DNA of 64,000 bases from Pterobdella sp. o SKG-2022. Taxonomy: Eukaryota > Annelida > Clitellata > Hirudinida > Piscicolidae. The notes under the pieces were generated by a model. That model worked only from the letters and a program-made list of their open reading frames with translations, did no database searches and was not told the origin of the DNA. The stretch lies in contig OZ038321.1 of the NCBI GenBank assembly GCA_964035795.1, positions 20,226,283 to 20,290,282 on the forward strand, read 5' to 3'. The position numbers and the translations under genes are program-made. This document shows, in pieces, positions 1-34,227 of the stretch (the first letter of the stretch is position 1; every line of letters begins with the position of its first letter).

Positions 1-292
<292 letters not shown>

Positions 293-1321
293 GCGGCAAA
301 GTAGAACAGAGGCAGTAAATAATATCTCAAATGGTATAAACTCAAGGGCCTCTAGTGGCAGTATTTGATGTACTCATCTCATAATCATAACAACAATAAT
401 AATAATAAAAAATTTAAAAATAACAATATAAATATTAACAACAACAATAATAATAGAAATAATTAAGGAAATAATAATACAAATATTAACAACAATAATA
501 ATATTTAAAAAAAATAAATACTAAATAATTAAAAAAATGAAGAAATAATTAAATAAAATTATTATTTTCAAGAAAAATTAAAATAATTTAAATTTCACGG
601 ATTTCAACAAATATAAAAACGAGGGTGTTGTAGTTTCATAGAAAGAGTAGAATTAAGTGTTTTTTGTGCATTTGATAGTATCGATAAAAGCAACAATAAC
701 TTGAATAAGGCTTTTCTACATTACACAAAATTCTTATCATGTTTGGTGAATTTTTGGTAGTAAAATTAAAAGTATCATTATTGGTAGTAAAAGTTTATAG
801 GACAGATTTTAATGTCTTGGATGAAAAATGTTGTATTTGAAATCTTATTGTGGAATTTTTAGTCTTAAGCATTAGTTGAAAAAATTACTTGTTTGTATAC
901 TTGATAATGTAAGTTCAATTTACCAGGAGCTTAGTGTTATTAATAAGTTAATAAGTGTTGGATTCAAATTGTTTTGTTAATAGGCTAGTCTAGATAATAG
1001 AAATTACTTAGTATCGCTTAAGATCATACATAACTCATTCAATTGAATTTTTAAAATTTATTTTATATCCATTATATTCATTTGATTGTATTTTGATTTT
1101 TATTTTCATTAGAGCATTTTTGAAATATTTATCAAATTTCTAACTAATGTTTAACAGTTTTAATCAAAAGATTTGGCGGCAAACCATTAGTTTTCTATAG
1201 GTTTTTTTGCATATTTTTTTCTCATTGTTTTTTTATTTTTCACTTATGTTTCTTTTTCTTTTTTTTATCTCTTCAAATTTTCAAGCAGTGTAATTTCGTT
1301 GTGTAATCATTTTTAAGCTTT
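293..1321. other. AT-rich DNA, no gene seen
   Basis: Low-complexity AAT/AAC sequence to about 560, then unique AT-rich DNA. No supported gene. Confidence 0.4.
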
Positions 1322-1412
1322 ATGATGGTGATAAAGACGAAGATAAAGATGAAGACAAAGATAAAGATGAAGACGAAGATAAAGATGAAGACGAAGATGC
1401 TGATGACGATAG
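1322..1412. repeat. GATAAAGATGAAGAC-type minisatellite
   Basis: Roughly 18-bp units of GAAGATAAAGATGAAGAC repeat about four times. Both strands are open here only because of the repeat. Confidence 0.85.
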
Positions 1413-1549
1413 AGTTGAACCAGATTTCAACTACAGATGTAATTCTAAGTAAAAAACTTAAACTCATGAAAAAACATTTAAGAAAAATTCATGATTATAT
1501 TTTTGCATTGTCAGCTGTTTTTCTAGTTTTTTCATAATTTTCATATTTA

Positions 1550-2178
<629 letters not shown>

Positions 2179-3271
2179 GGCACAGCCAATTGATTGATGA
2201 ATTGGTCACTTGAAAGTTTAAGCACTGTCCATTTCTCTTGTGTCATCATAACAGATTTCATAACAATAAAAACAATAACTATTGTTATTATTTACCATTA
2301 CTGCTGGTATTATTATCACTAATCTTATTTTTATGTTTTTTTTTGTTTCCATGGTTCCTTTTTAATACGAAAAAATTATTCAATAAAGATATTTCATAGT
2401 TGTAACCATATTTAAAGAATTTTTTTTGATACTATTATGATCTATTTGATAAAAACGCGTTTTCATTTCATAAGAAATGAAATTTATTTCAAAGAATATT
2501 ATAAAGATGGACTATCACACTATGGAATTCAACATTAAAAGATTGATTTTGAAGTGCATTCATGACAGAAACATTAGATAAAAACACAAAAATCAACGAT
2601 CAAATCTCATTAAAATAGATTTTTCAAAAACGAGAAAATCTCATCATTATAATAAGTAATAACAATAAAAATAGCAAAAAAAAATCATAGAACAATAAAA
2701 AAAGAAGAATAATAAAAAAAATAATAGAGTAAAAAATATAATAACAAAATAATATAAATAATAATGGGATAATAAAAATAATAATGGATCAACAAAAAAA
2801 TAATAATAATAATATTTATGCAAATCATTATTTTTATTTTTCGATGGTCCAGGGAATGGTTAATGAGCGTGAAATATCGACATTATCTCGATAACGCATT
2901 GTTATTTTTGTTATTTCTTATTATTATCAGCATGATTTCCTTCTTCTTATTATTTGTATTATTATTATTACTTTTTGATTATTTATATTATTATTTTGAT
3001 GCATTTTATATCGTTATGAGAGATGAAATATGATTAATACTAGACTATATTTAAGCTTTTAGTTTATAAAATAAATTTCAATTCATTTATTGGAAATAAA
3101 CTATAATATAAAATTATTTTATAATAGAAAAATATTTTTTGTTTCAAACAATATCTGTTATTATTTATTTTTATTTTTCTTATTATTATTGTTATTGAGA
3201 AGTTATATGCAGCTTGACATAAGTTGAGATCAAATCGGCATCAGTTGATAGATGATCATCATGATAATTGT
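2179..3271. other. AT-rich DNA, no gene seen
   Basis: Contains AAT/AAAAT low-complexity stretches around 2640-2820. Nothing else recognised. Confidence 0.4.
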
Positions 3272-3530
<259 letters not shown>

Positions 3531-4594
3531 CTCGAGTGTGATTTTCAGTGTTACTAGTAGTAGAAATACTATTAAATTCCATGAAGTTTTTAAATGTTGA
3601 AATTATCGGTGTTTTGAAATAAATGAATGAAGAGAAGCAAATGAATAGTGGATGGAGGAATGATGTTGGTGAAATGACTACAGTGAAATGAATTCAAGAA
3701 GTCACGATAGATGTATAAACAAACAGATAGATGGATGAATGATGGATGTATGAGTAAAAGTCAAGATCATCATCATGACCACCAACTGACCAAAAGTGAC
3801 GTCATCGGCTTGTCACTTGCCTGGGTCAAGATGTGTTGTCCTTATCCTCCTTAATTTTCTTTTTTTTTTACTTTCTATTTGTCTGATTTTTTATATATTT
3901 TTTTTTATTTTTTTCAAATTTTTTGCTCAAATGAATTCTATTTTAAAATTTATGTTTATTCATTAGTTTAATTTAGGCTTGTTTAATTATTTCATCTCAC
4001 AATTTTTATTCATATATGAAGTATTATTTTTTTATTTTTTGTCCGTATAACTATTTCTTCTTAGCTTCTTATTCTTCAAATACTTCCATCCATCAACGCA
4101 GCCACTCATCCATCCATACATCTACTTATCATTCCATTTTTCATATTCACTATTAATTCATTTATCAATCTATCATTTCCATTGTTCAATAAACCTATAA
4201 AAATTAATAATCAACTGGTAAAACAGACTTTATAAATGTACCACAACATGATACAACTCTAACAAATATATTAGTGCAAAATAACCTATCAAGACACATT
4301 CTCCATGGTCATCAAGCCGAACAATAGACCTCATAAAACACACCAAGCAACATTAAACAAAACTGACACACTAGACTTCCACAGCCGATAAGATAAGACT
4401 CCTATCAGCAACACCGTCATATTATTACGCCACATAGAATCAAAGCAAAAAAACATGCGGCCACCACTAAATATAGCTAACAGGAATATACTAAACTTTT
4501 GAAAAAGTCTTAAAGTTTTATTTTGAAACAATCTCGGAGTGTAATGTCAGAAATAGTTTCTCACATGAAATAACATAGCAACACCTCACATAGC
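3531..4594. other. AT-rich DNA, no gene seen
   Basis: No supported gene. One palindromic TGACGTCA lies at 3797-3804, and ATGGATGA-like tetranucleotide sequence around 3640-3760. Confidence 0.35.
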
Positions 4595-4772
4595 GAGAGA
4601 TGCCGCACATAAAAACAAAGATTCACTACCTAATAACACATAGCAACACCAAATAACACCACATAGTAACAGAAATGCACCACATAGTAAAAGAGATGCA
4701 CCACATAGCAACACCACATAGCAACACCACATAACAACACCACATAACACCACATAGTAACAGAGATGCACC
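4595..4772. repeat. CACATAGCAACAC minisatellite
   Basis: Units of CACATAGCAACAC and CACATAGTAACAGAGATGCAC alternate imperfectly. Confidence 0.8.
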
Positions 4773-5745
4773 AAGTAATTGAATGTCTTAACGATCTTTC
4801 CAAGAAGTGGTTGGTACAGCCTTTATTGAGTTTTATTATAATTATTTGTAATCTATTTAAGTTGCCTTATTATTATTTTATTTTTGTAAAAAATTTTACT
4901 TTTATTGTTTGATTTGTTTTTTTTGTTTTTATTTTTTAGTTATTATTGTTTTTGCGATGAATTTGGTAGCACACGTGGTTGGAACCTGTATTTCAAATCG
5001 CAAAAAAAACAAAAAACACTTTGATAAAGCATGAAAAAGATTATGTTTTTATGCACTAATCTCTTTATCTAACAACACGTTCGAAATTTTGAAATTAAAT
5101 GTTTTAATTATACATTTGAATAATTAAAAAATTATTTAAATAATTAATAAATTCTTTAAATAGTTAATTAATTATTAAACTAATTAATTCATTATTATAA
5201 TATAAGTTGCAATAATCTCGTATTATCTTCCACTAAAAAACTAGCCAAACCATCACTACAAATAGAAGGTATGAACTTGGATCCATTCATGTTTAAACTG
5301 CTCCTTGCTCGTGGTGAAAAAATATTAATGTTTTTCACCATTAGTTATAAGTAATAATTTTTTAATATTATAAATATTGTTTTTATTATTAGCTTTTTTT
5401 TTGCAATTCACACTATTCTATTATAATTGTTGTTTTTATACAGTACATTTTTATTCTTTTTTAGATGGTATTTGTAGATTTCTAGGAAACTAGATGCATC
5501 TGATCCTGAATCGTTTGTATCCCGACGACTTCATCTTCATCATTACTAATGTTTCTTGTAGAAATTTTCAACTGATTTGATATTATTTTTCATTTTTATT
5601 ATATATTCTTCATTCTTATTTATTTAGTATTCATTTATTATTAATCTTTATCATTATTTTCTCCCTTATTCTAAATCATTATTTTTTATCATCAAAGTAT
5701 CAACTGTTGAGACTTATTTTATATTAATTTTTTAAAAATTTTCAC
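4773..5745. other. AT-rich DNA, no gene seen
   Basis: Includes AATTAATTA-type repeats at 5100-5190. No supported gene. Confidence 0.35.
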
Positions 5746-6485
<740 letters not shown>

Positions 6486-6973
6486 AGCTTAAGTAGTAGT
6501 AAGGTAGTTGATCAAAGCAGTCATAAACATAATCATATACATGCCCATTCGATTATTTTTATTATTTCTTTATTTTACGCGTATATTATTTCAATTATTA
6601 TATTCTTTTTTTTTCGATATTTATAAGTTGTATTTTATATCAACTTTTTCATTCTTTCATACTCTTTTTTCACCTTCTTCTCTTCATAAGTGTAAACATC
6701 AACATTTTTGAAACCATGTTTTTTATTTCCCTGTCGAATTAAATTCTTTTCGTTGCTACTCATCTGTTTTATTATTGGTTATATTTATTTTTTTGCTTAA
6801 ATTATTTTTTCTGATTATTTTTGGTGTCTGAATTGTTACTATATATAGGATTATTACTGTTCATAATATTTTTGTTCATAATTTATTACATTTAATCTAT
6901 TATGGTTAATATCATTATTTTTTTTATTTTATTTTTACTAGCATTATTTTACTATTTATGTTGTTATTATTGT

Positions 6974-7211
<238 letters not shown>

Positions 7212-8955
7212 GCATTGTTATTATTGGCACCATAGTAATGGAGGCAGAGTATCACCGATATTATCACCTGAAATTGCTTCCAGGTGCTTGTTATCATTCT
7301 TTTTATTTCCTCATGTTCATTAATTTATTTTTCTTCATATTATTTCCATTAATGATATTTCCAGTGTTTTTATTTTTATTATTATTCTTTTTATTATCAT
7401 TCAATATTTTTTGTATTTCTTGTATTCAATTTGTTACGTTATCAATTGTGATTTTACACAAATACATTGATATTTTTTCTATTATTTTATATATTACACC
7501 TCAACCCAGCAGGAACAGTTGAAACAAAATATATTGGAAAGAATAAAAAAACGAAAATGATTTTATTTATTATTTCTTTATTCCCATAATTATTAGCTCA
7601 TTATTTTTACTGTTATTGTTAGTGTTGGAAACAATTACAGAGCTACCAGCTTGCTTCTAATTGTTATGATTAAATCTTTAATTATTTAGAGTATTATATT
7701 TTATTTTTATTTTTTATAATTAGTTTTTTTGATTTTTTTGATGTTCTTCGTGAATTGTTTTTTTATTATATTTTGAATTATAAATTTTGTTTCAATTATA
7801 ATTTTTCCGCAAAATTCACTTTTTGTTTGAAGCTAAGTTGAATATTAATTTTATTCAAACGAATTTTCAACCATCACTTCATACAAATTCTTTCAGTTTA
7901 GAGTTGTATTAAGATATGTTTATCGACAAAAAGGGGCGAAGTTTCGTATAAATAATTTGATTATATTCTTTTATAATGTGAGTTATTTTCACAAAAAAGC
8001 TTCTCAAATTTTGTCAAATAAACCCTTTTTTTTAACATAAAGATTCTTTTAGGATTGTGTTAACAGCAATGTAAATTTATCAAGGTGTTGGCCTATGAGA
8101 ATAACTACTTTATAAACCTCAAAGCTTCGTAATATATTTCTGAACATTTTTGAGTTATATTTCCACCAACAAAGTAAATATTTCTTCTCTATAAACGTCC
8201 ACAGCCTACAGCAGTGACCCTTAAATATAATAGACCCCGCCTTCAGTTGTCCACTTACCGTAGATTTTTTATCAGTACCTTTCTTGGCCGATGTTTTTAG
8301 TTGTACTCGATCTGTTCAACAATATTGTGCTGATGTTCAACCGTGGTTTCTATCGATAGATATTGATTAGTGTTTTGGAAAAACCTTTTTTGAGACAGTT
8401 TTGAAAATTTTTTAGGAATGTAAGGTTTATTACAAAATTTTTTTAAACTAACTTTTGAATAATTTATTATTTCCAAAATTAAATAGCTTATAATTTTTAT
8501 ATTAAAGAATACTCACAAAACATCTGAAATGTAAAGTTTTGTATTATTATCACATCACCAACTGTAACCAATAACCATTTACTAAATTTAATTCTGTTAT
8601 TAATAAAAATAAGTTATTTTCTGGTTTGATTTACAAAAAAAAACAACATACAAAATAATAAGGAAAGTATTTGAAGAAAAACAAAGTTGCACAAGCTACG
8701 TGACATTCCTTGCCTCTTGAATAAGCAGAATAATAACAATAAAAATAAAAATCATGGTATTAATCAGAAAAATAATAATAATATAAGAATAAATAACAAT
8801 AGTAATCATAACAGATTTAAAATCAATTCTACTTATTTTACCAATGAGATTATATAAAATTCAAAATGGAAAAAGAATTTTTTTAAATTATTTTTTTTTC
8901 GATTTAAAACATGTGAAATATAATCAACATCAATACTAACATTTGAAGCGTCCTT
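7212..8955. other. AT-rich DNA, no gene seen
   Basis: No supported gene. The patch at 8195-8300 is less AT-rich and unexplained. Confidence 0.35.
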
Positions 8956-9082
8956 GATATTGCACCACCACCACCATCACCACCACATCCACCTCCACCA
9001 CCATCACCACCACATTCACCTCCACCACCATCACCACCACATCCACCTCCACCACCATCACTGCCATCACCACCACCACCAC
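8956..9082. repeat. CAC-rich minisatellite, about 30-bp unit
   Basis: The block CACCACCATCACCACCACAT plus CCACCTC repeats about three times, then degenerates. Confidence 0.85.
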
Positions 9083-12000
9083 TCATCACCATTTTTACCA
9101 CAACGACCAGAACTCTATATTTTTATCTCCAAACTACCCCTTGCCACCAGTATCACCATTAAACTCATCGCCGACAACAAATGTACCAGGTGTATTCATT
9201 AAAAGATTCTCCTTCACTATGGATACATGCATTCTTCTACTGCTCAATTCAAACTATGAAAAATTGACTGGGAATTAAAAAAGTCTTTTTATAAGTTATT
9301 TCATTTTTTGTTATAATGGTTATTCACGTGGTAGACAAAATAGTAACTACTATAATACAAGTACCCATCGTCTCACATACCCATCACCACACATCTTCTC
9401 ATTACCAAACATCCTCCCACTAAGCTACAACTTCTCACTCCTCCAAAACCCATACTACTATAAAAAAAGTCACACCAGCTCTCACCACCCTTTCTCCATA
9501 ACCACTCCCAGTCCACAACTTTCACCACCACACAACCCTCTCACTATTATACCACCACCACCATCAGCACCATCAACTCACCCCATCACTCCACCACCAC
9601 ACCACCACTCAAAAACCTATCACACCTTTACCACCACACAATAACCCACCACACAACAACCCACCACACAACTCACTACCTACAACTCTTACTACCACAC
9701 AACCACCTATTCCCAGCAACCACATTCACCAACAACCACCTTCCCCAACAGCAACCACTCTTCTCACAACCACCCACCACCCCACAACCATCTACCTTCA
9801 AAAAATCACACAAGCACAACATCACAAGATGCTCAGGCACGCAGGTGAACAAATTAGACGTGCTTTAAAAATCTCAAAAGTTAGTGAAGCGCCTCAAAAT
9901 TAAACTCAAAAAATTAAAAGTGAGCCAGATTTCATGGTCATTTCACCTACTAATCACAATGCGCCTCAGTGGCGCTATTCAAGTCAATTTTATTATTATC
10001 ATTATCATTACCATTAGTTTCATTATTGATTTTTATTTATCCATTATTCATATCATTTTTAAAAGCATTCACTAATATTTATATTCAATAATATATCTCC
10101 CATTAGTGTTTTATTATATTTTTATATTCTAGTTAAATGAAATTCCACTATTACTGGCAATAAAAGGATTGGTTAATTTTACATAAATTTTCATTATTAA
10201 TAAAGAAATACCATTAAAAATAATAATAAGTATAAAAAATAATAATAACAATAATAATAAAACAATAACAATAAAAATATAATGAATGCGTCATATCTGC
10301 ACATCATTATATTTGTTGCATCTTCACCCCCAATTATAATTAATTCATTTTTTTATAATTTGAATTTCTGTATTACTAAGTTTAAAATTTATTTTTAAAT
10401 TTAGTCTTTAATCATCCCAAACAAGAAAGAATGTGATAAAATTTTTTCATCTCACATTCAAATATTCATTATCAATTTAACATGATGAGTGTATTTTTGA
10501 TAGCATAACTCAAATATAATATTTATAAAACTTCTCTACAGTAAATATTTTCTACCACCGTTATGGATAACAATCTCATGCAATACACCATAAATAAATA
10601 GCTACAGATATAAATGCTAAACCACAAACTTCTATGAAATTCAACTTCTGAAAGTGCCATAATTATAGAAGGTTGCAATCTTCACCATTAACATGAAGTT
10701 GAATCTCCATAGCAAATTATGACTATTACCCCAAGGTAACTGCTATAATACATACTTGGTGTAATAACAAACAATGATAGTGATAAAAGTATTATATTCT
10801 CCAATGATTAACTAACAATAATCACTCTTATATAAATATAATGTAATAGAGAGTAGAAGTTAAGCATAGAGAAAGATGGGGTTTAAGTCCATTATCATTC
10901 TCTCACACCACCTATTTTAACCACTATCATAGGCGCGGGTACATCTGTTTGGAAAGTTAATCGTAGATGATGTGTTAATGCTATTGGGAGGAATATATTT
11001 GAATGTGAAAACTAAACTTATATTTTAACAAATTTATTTGAATTTGAATAAGGATTAGTTTAAATGTAAAAATTATTTTTAAATGTGGAACTAGATTTAA
11101 TGTGAAATTTAAAGTAAACGTGAAAATGCTCAAAAAGTTTTTGAAAATTGATTGATGAAGTTTATTTTAAAATCATTTTAATAAAAATACCAGAATCATT
11201 GAAAAAGTTTAATTTAAGAAATTAGCTTAGTCTAAACATTCAATTTTTTAAAGATTTTTAATAGAAAAAAATGATTATAAATAAAAAATAGCTTAAAATC
11301 AAAAATCAAATCAAAATAAATTTATTTAAATTGAAAACATAATAAATAACAGCCTTTAGATTACATCTTTTAACAAGGCACATAAGCTCCGCCTTCCAGC
11401 CAATCATATTCAAGACTTCAAATACATATTTTAATCTTCTTTATCATTGGTTGATAAAAAAGTCAATGACATTCTACATAGATATTCTTTTATATAGATA
11501 CGATGTCTTTTGTATAAGATTTTGATAGATAGTGATGTATATATCTTTATTTATTCTATAATTTATGTAAAAAAATATAGATGTCTATTTCTTTATGTAT
11601 GTGTGAAGTTTGTGTGCGTGAAGTTGAAGATAGAATATAAAGCAAATTTCGAGATGTGTGTAAAAGTGATAAAGATTAAAATTTTGAAGGAAGCAATTAA
11701 AAATGTTTGGAGTCTGTTCTCACTTAAATAAATAACATTCTAAATAATAATAACTGAAAGAAGAAATATAAAAACAATATAAATAATAAAAATATATTAA
11801 AAACATGAATATATAAATGCGGGATAAAAAAATAATAAAAGTAAGAAGTAATACTTTTGAAGTAAAACACCAACATTAGTATCATTTTTAACTCAAGTAT
11901 TTTTTGCAAAATAGTTGTAACTAATTGATATTAAAATTCCTATACAAGGTTCAACAAGTAGTAACTATAATGGTGAGATCAGTTTTGAAGTTTTGACATT

Positions 12001-14465
12001 GATATCGTTGACAGTTTGAATTAAAAAATAATCGAATATCATAATAAAATAACAATAAGAAAACATTTCGTTGAACAAAATAATCATAATATAAGTAAAG
12101 TGCTGATAAAAATCTGTTGCAAATAGAAACATTGGTAATTAGTTGGAATAAACAAAATATTAAATAGAAAGAAATAATTCCAAGTTGTTATACACAGTAA
12201 CTAGTTTTATATAATGATAAACTTAGGATGAAGCTGACTACTAAAATCGTTATTATATGTAGTGTTGCTATGACACTCAACTCTTAGACAGCTGTTACAG
12301 CAAGGGCATTTCAACAACATCAACAACAAAAGCTTCAGAATTAAACAGAAAAAAAATTGTAGCAATTAAAACAACAATTTTTGAAAACAACATATGAATT
12401 TGATTGCTTCAACAAAATCAGTGTAGATCTATTCTCCACCTCATACTACTACAACCTAAAAATCACAACTCCAACACACTGCAACAAAATTAGGTAGATC
12501 AGTTACATTATCTTCAGGTTAATAACATTAGATAAGACAGATCAAACTAGTCACAACACCAATATCCAAACATTTGCTTGACTGACTTCGATAACGTCCA
12601 CACAATCTTGAAACACTCAACATTCTAACAACAGTCTCATCATTATAAACTACAACAAATTTTTTTTCGATCTGCGGGTCTTGGTGAGTATTTCATTGGT
12701 TTAATTAATATATGTTATTTAAATAAATGATAACAACGCTCATAATGGTATGTAAGCAGCAACTCGTGGGCAAAGTTCCACAGTTTGCCATAGCATCATA
12801 CATCATAGGATTTGAGTATATTTTCATGCTAAAAACACCATGTTTTGAATTCAATATGTGTTTCAATCGTTAATATTGAAAAATTGTTGAAACAGAAATA
12901 AAGCCGATAAAATAACATACCCTGGAAATTCAGATTTACCCAAGGTTTTTTAGGGAGACCAAAGAAGTTTTTCTAAAAAATATAAATCAGAACTAGCTTC
13001 AAAATGAAAGCTCCTTTTGTTCTCACTTGCTAAACAGCAAATAAAACAAAAAAGTTTGAACCATGTTAAAACCATTTCTTTTGAATAATCACCCTTGCTC
13101 TGTGAGAACCTTTATTCCAATATTTTACCGTAAGAGTTTTGTGAGTTGGTTTCCATTTGTTGTCGGGTTGAGTATACGAACCAAGACACAAAAAGACCGA
13201 GTTCGTTTTTTTCTTTTTTTCATTAATGTTTCGTAACAAACACTATTTTCGCGAGTACATTGATAATACAGAAAGTCTCCCATTAACAGCCTTAAGATTG
13301 TATTTTGAATATGAGTTGGCCTTCGAGAACAAGCTGGTAAATAAACATCTATTCAACTGTTTCAACATTTATTTTATTGGTTGGAAGTTTTATAACATAC
13401 TAATTAACTATAAAAGTTTAATGGATTAGAAAACTCTTTCACTGTAGCTATGTCATCAGTTAAGAGCTGATTATTATAAAACTTCTACTCCAATCAATAA
13501 CTATCTTAGTTCTTAACACGGTAATAAACTAACCTAGTGAGTTCGATTAGAATCAAAGAAAGCAACACGAGTCAATTAAAAGCGATATTAAATATGGGAT
13601 ACAAAACTGAAACCAATTTGAAAGATGGTTATGACCGTTGAATGTTGAGAAGGTGATAATCATTAGAACCTTAGTTACACATTAATTAATCCTTGTGTTT
13701 GGGATGTGTTGAGAAACTTTTGACATTCTCAGCGTACTTTTATTATATCTCAGTTTTTTTGTTAGTTTTTGTTTTTATTATTTTTTTTTATTAATTTTTT
13801 TTTATTTTTTAAAATATTATTTCAGAACGTTTTTTTTGCCATTTTTAAGTTATTTGTCAGAAAATTATTTAAACATGCGCACAACTATAAAAATGATTTA
13901 AATTATTTTTAAAAAGTTTATAAAAATTAATAAAAAATAATAATTAAAATACTATTTATTTAGAACTGAGAATAATATTCTTAAAAATAAAAACAATAAT
14001 GAGAAAAAATCAAAAATTCTTTGGAAAAATATGGTTGTATTAAGTTGATCAAAAATAAAAATTACCTTCAAAAACTAAAAAATAATAATATAATATAGAA
14101 ATAATAACCTAAATAAAAAATATAATAAATAAATAAAAAATGATGCAATAATATTTGAAATATTAGAAATAGAATAGAATGTATAAATGCCATCATTATC
14201 AATAGATCTGATTCTTACGATAAAACAACTCTTTATCACTTATCAAAAGGGAAACTTCAAAAAAATTTCACATGGCTTATAAATATATCGAGTCAAAAAG
14301 AAAGCAAATTAATATGAGAATGGCAAATACTATTACTACTACTACTACTGCCAATACTATTACCACTGTTACTAGTATTACTACTGCTGCTATTGATATA
14401 AATAATAGTATTAAATAATAATAGAATAATAAAGAAAAATATCATAATATGATATGAAAAATATC
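9083..14465. other. Low-complexity and AT-rich DNA, no gene seen
   Basis: 9360-9830 is a C/A-rich, G-poor stretch of CCACCA, CACAAC and CTCACC words. 12300-12660 is milder CAACAA-rich DNA. The remainder is AT-rich with short AAT arrays. No supported gene. Confidence 0.4.
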
Positions 14466-14505
14466 GTTTGTTATGGAGGCTTTGTACAAAGCCTCCATAA
14501 CAAAC
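14466..14505. repeat. Perfect 40-bp palindrome
   Basis: Arm GTTTGTTATGGAGGCTTTGT is followed directly by its reverse complement with no loop. Confidence 0.97.
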
Positions 14506-15307
14506 AACATAATCTCATTACACAATATCGACATCTTTATCATGGCTTGCTATAAAAAATCAGAACCAAAATCATAATAACTATAATAACTATCACAATA
14601 AGAAAAAAAATTGAAACCATAGCAACAATATTAACTATAATAACAATGGAAATTTCAATTATAAGAACACTTCTAAGGATTGAATCTCTATATAACAAAG
14701 GATTGTTATACATATAAATAACATAATTTCACTGATTGATTTTCTGGTGTTTGACTGGTTTGTTTAGAGAACCCACAATGATTGCTATACGTTGTTCTTC
14801 CATTGAAACCTGTTCCAAAAATGTTCTCTACAAACAAATAGATGTACAAGATTTTTCTTGATGGTTTGGAGGGTAAAATGGTGTTGAATTCTAGATTCAA
14901 AAGGTATATTTGGATAGGAACTGATGATAATGATTTTTTTTGTTGTTGGTGAGGTTCCAAAGTCACTTTTACGACACTCTTTGGAGCGAGTACTGGAAGA
15001 AAGTTGCAGTTTCGGGTTGTTGTCTTTTGGTGAGCAGTGGATCGGTGATTCATAATCTCATTGGAGTCAATTCAGTACTTCTGATGTGGTGTACATATGA
15101 TGTATGAACTTTTGAACTGCTCTGTGGTTGAAAGCTGTCGAATTTGAGAAATTTTTTGACACTCCTGTCTGAGTGCACACTCGGCACCAGAAGAAGGTGG
15201 GTTTTCTCGCCGGGCTGACGATGAAGATGAGGATGATAATGGCTATAATAATTATAAAAATGATGGTGATGGTTATAATCATTATAAAAAAAAATAATAA
15301 AATGAAA

Positions 15308-15390
15308 TGTCTTGGGCATGACGTTGAGGCACTGAAAGCTTGCTAGTTGGGAGAGCTGCTATCCTTCTAGGGCACAAACTTAAAACAATT
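15308..15390 (+). repeat. LINE 3'-tail fragment 1
   Basis: GGGCATGACGTTGA, then TGCTAGTTGG and GAGCTGCTATCCTTCTAGGG, match in order the 3' untranslated region of the 59-60.8 kb LINE when that element is read on its own strand (GGGCATGACGTTAAAA, CTGCTAGTTGG, GGCTGCTACCCTTCCAGGG). No coding part is attached. Confidence 0.55.
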
Positions 15391-15602
15391 TTTTCTGTTT
15401 CTTAGTAAATTTTTAGAATTATTTGAACTAACTTTTCAAAATATTATTTGGGGGAAAACCTCACATGTACTGTTTCAGCAGTCTTCTCTCGTCAGCTAAG
15501 GTTTCTTCATAGTACCAACACTTAACTGATGATAAAAATAGAGTATATTCGGAAACATAGAAAAAAAATGGAAAAAAAGAAGAAAAGGTGAGAATGATGG
15601 TC

Positions 15603-15685
15603 ATCCGGGCATGGCGTTGAAATGCGCTCCTAGAGTTCAGGTCTGCTAGCTGGTAGAACTGCTCCTCTTCAAGGGTTTTATTTTT
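15603..15685 (+). repeat. LINE 3'-tail fragment 2
   Basis: GGGCATGGCGTTGAAA, GTCTGCTAGCTGGTAGAACTG and CTCCTCTTCAAGGG repeat the same ordered blocks as fragment 1, about 295 bp away. Probably a second severely truncated insertion or a local duplication. Confidence 0.5.
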
Positions 15686-15779
15686 AAGTAACTATTGAGA
15701 TTGTATAATGAGTTGTTTGGTGACATTTCAAGTCATCAACATCATTGTCATTCTCATCTTCATCCTCATTATCGTCTTC

Positions 15780-15843
15780 TTATTCTTCTTTTTCTTTTTT
15801 TTTCTTTTTTTTCTTTTTTTTCTTTTTTTTCTTCTTTTTTTTT
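15780..15843. repeat. T-rich tract with TTC spacing
   Basis: Runs of eight or so T separated by single C on the + strand. Confidence 0.85.
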
Positions 15844-16241
15844 TAATTATAATAGTTTCAACAGTGTTATTTCTTTATGATTCTATTATTTCTACTAATC
15901 TTCGAGATTATGATAATAAGCAGAGCCAAATTTTAAAAGTGAATAGTTGAAAAATTTGAGTTTAAAAACTAAAATATATTCATATTTTAAGTAACTTTCA
16001 TGATAAATAAATTAAAATAAAAATTAAACTTTATAAATATAAACAAAAAGCTATTTGAAATAAATATATAAGCTGTTTGCTGAACTGGCTGTAATCCGTT
16101 TGGCAGTAAGGTTTGATATTAAAACAACAATAACACTCATAACTATCGATAAATAAGCATAATAAAAACAATAATAAAAAAAATTAAAAATATCAACTTG
16201 CAAAAGATCAAAAAAAATGTTTTAAAGTTAGTTTTAATTTT

Positions 16242-34227
<17,986 letters not shown>

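Noticed and set aside
8904..9202. Gly-rich (-) and His-rich (+) frames
   Set aside because: Translations of the CAC minisatellite in a region without other coding features.
14706..15319. Two overlapping minus-strand frames of 115 and 89 codons
   Set aside because: Not repetitive, but no family resemblance, no matching splice structure, and next to LINE tail fragments. Probably chance or decayed repeat.
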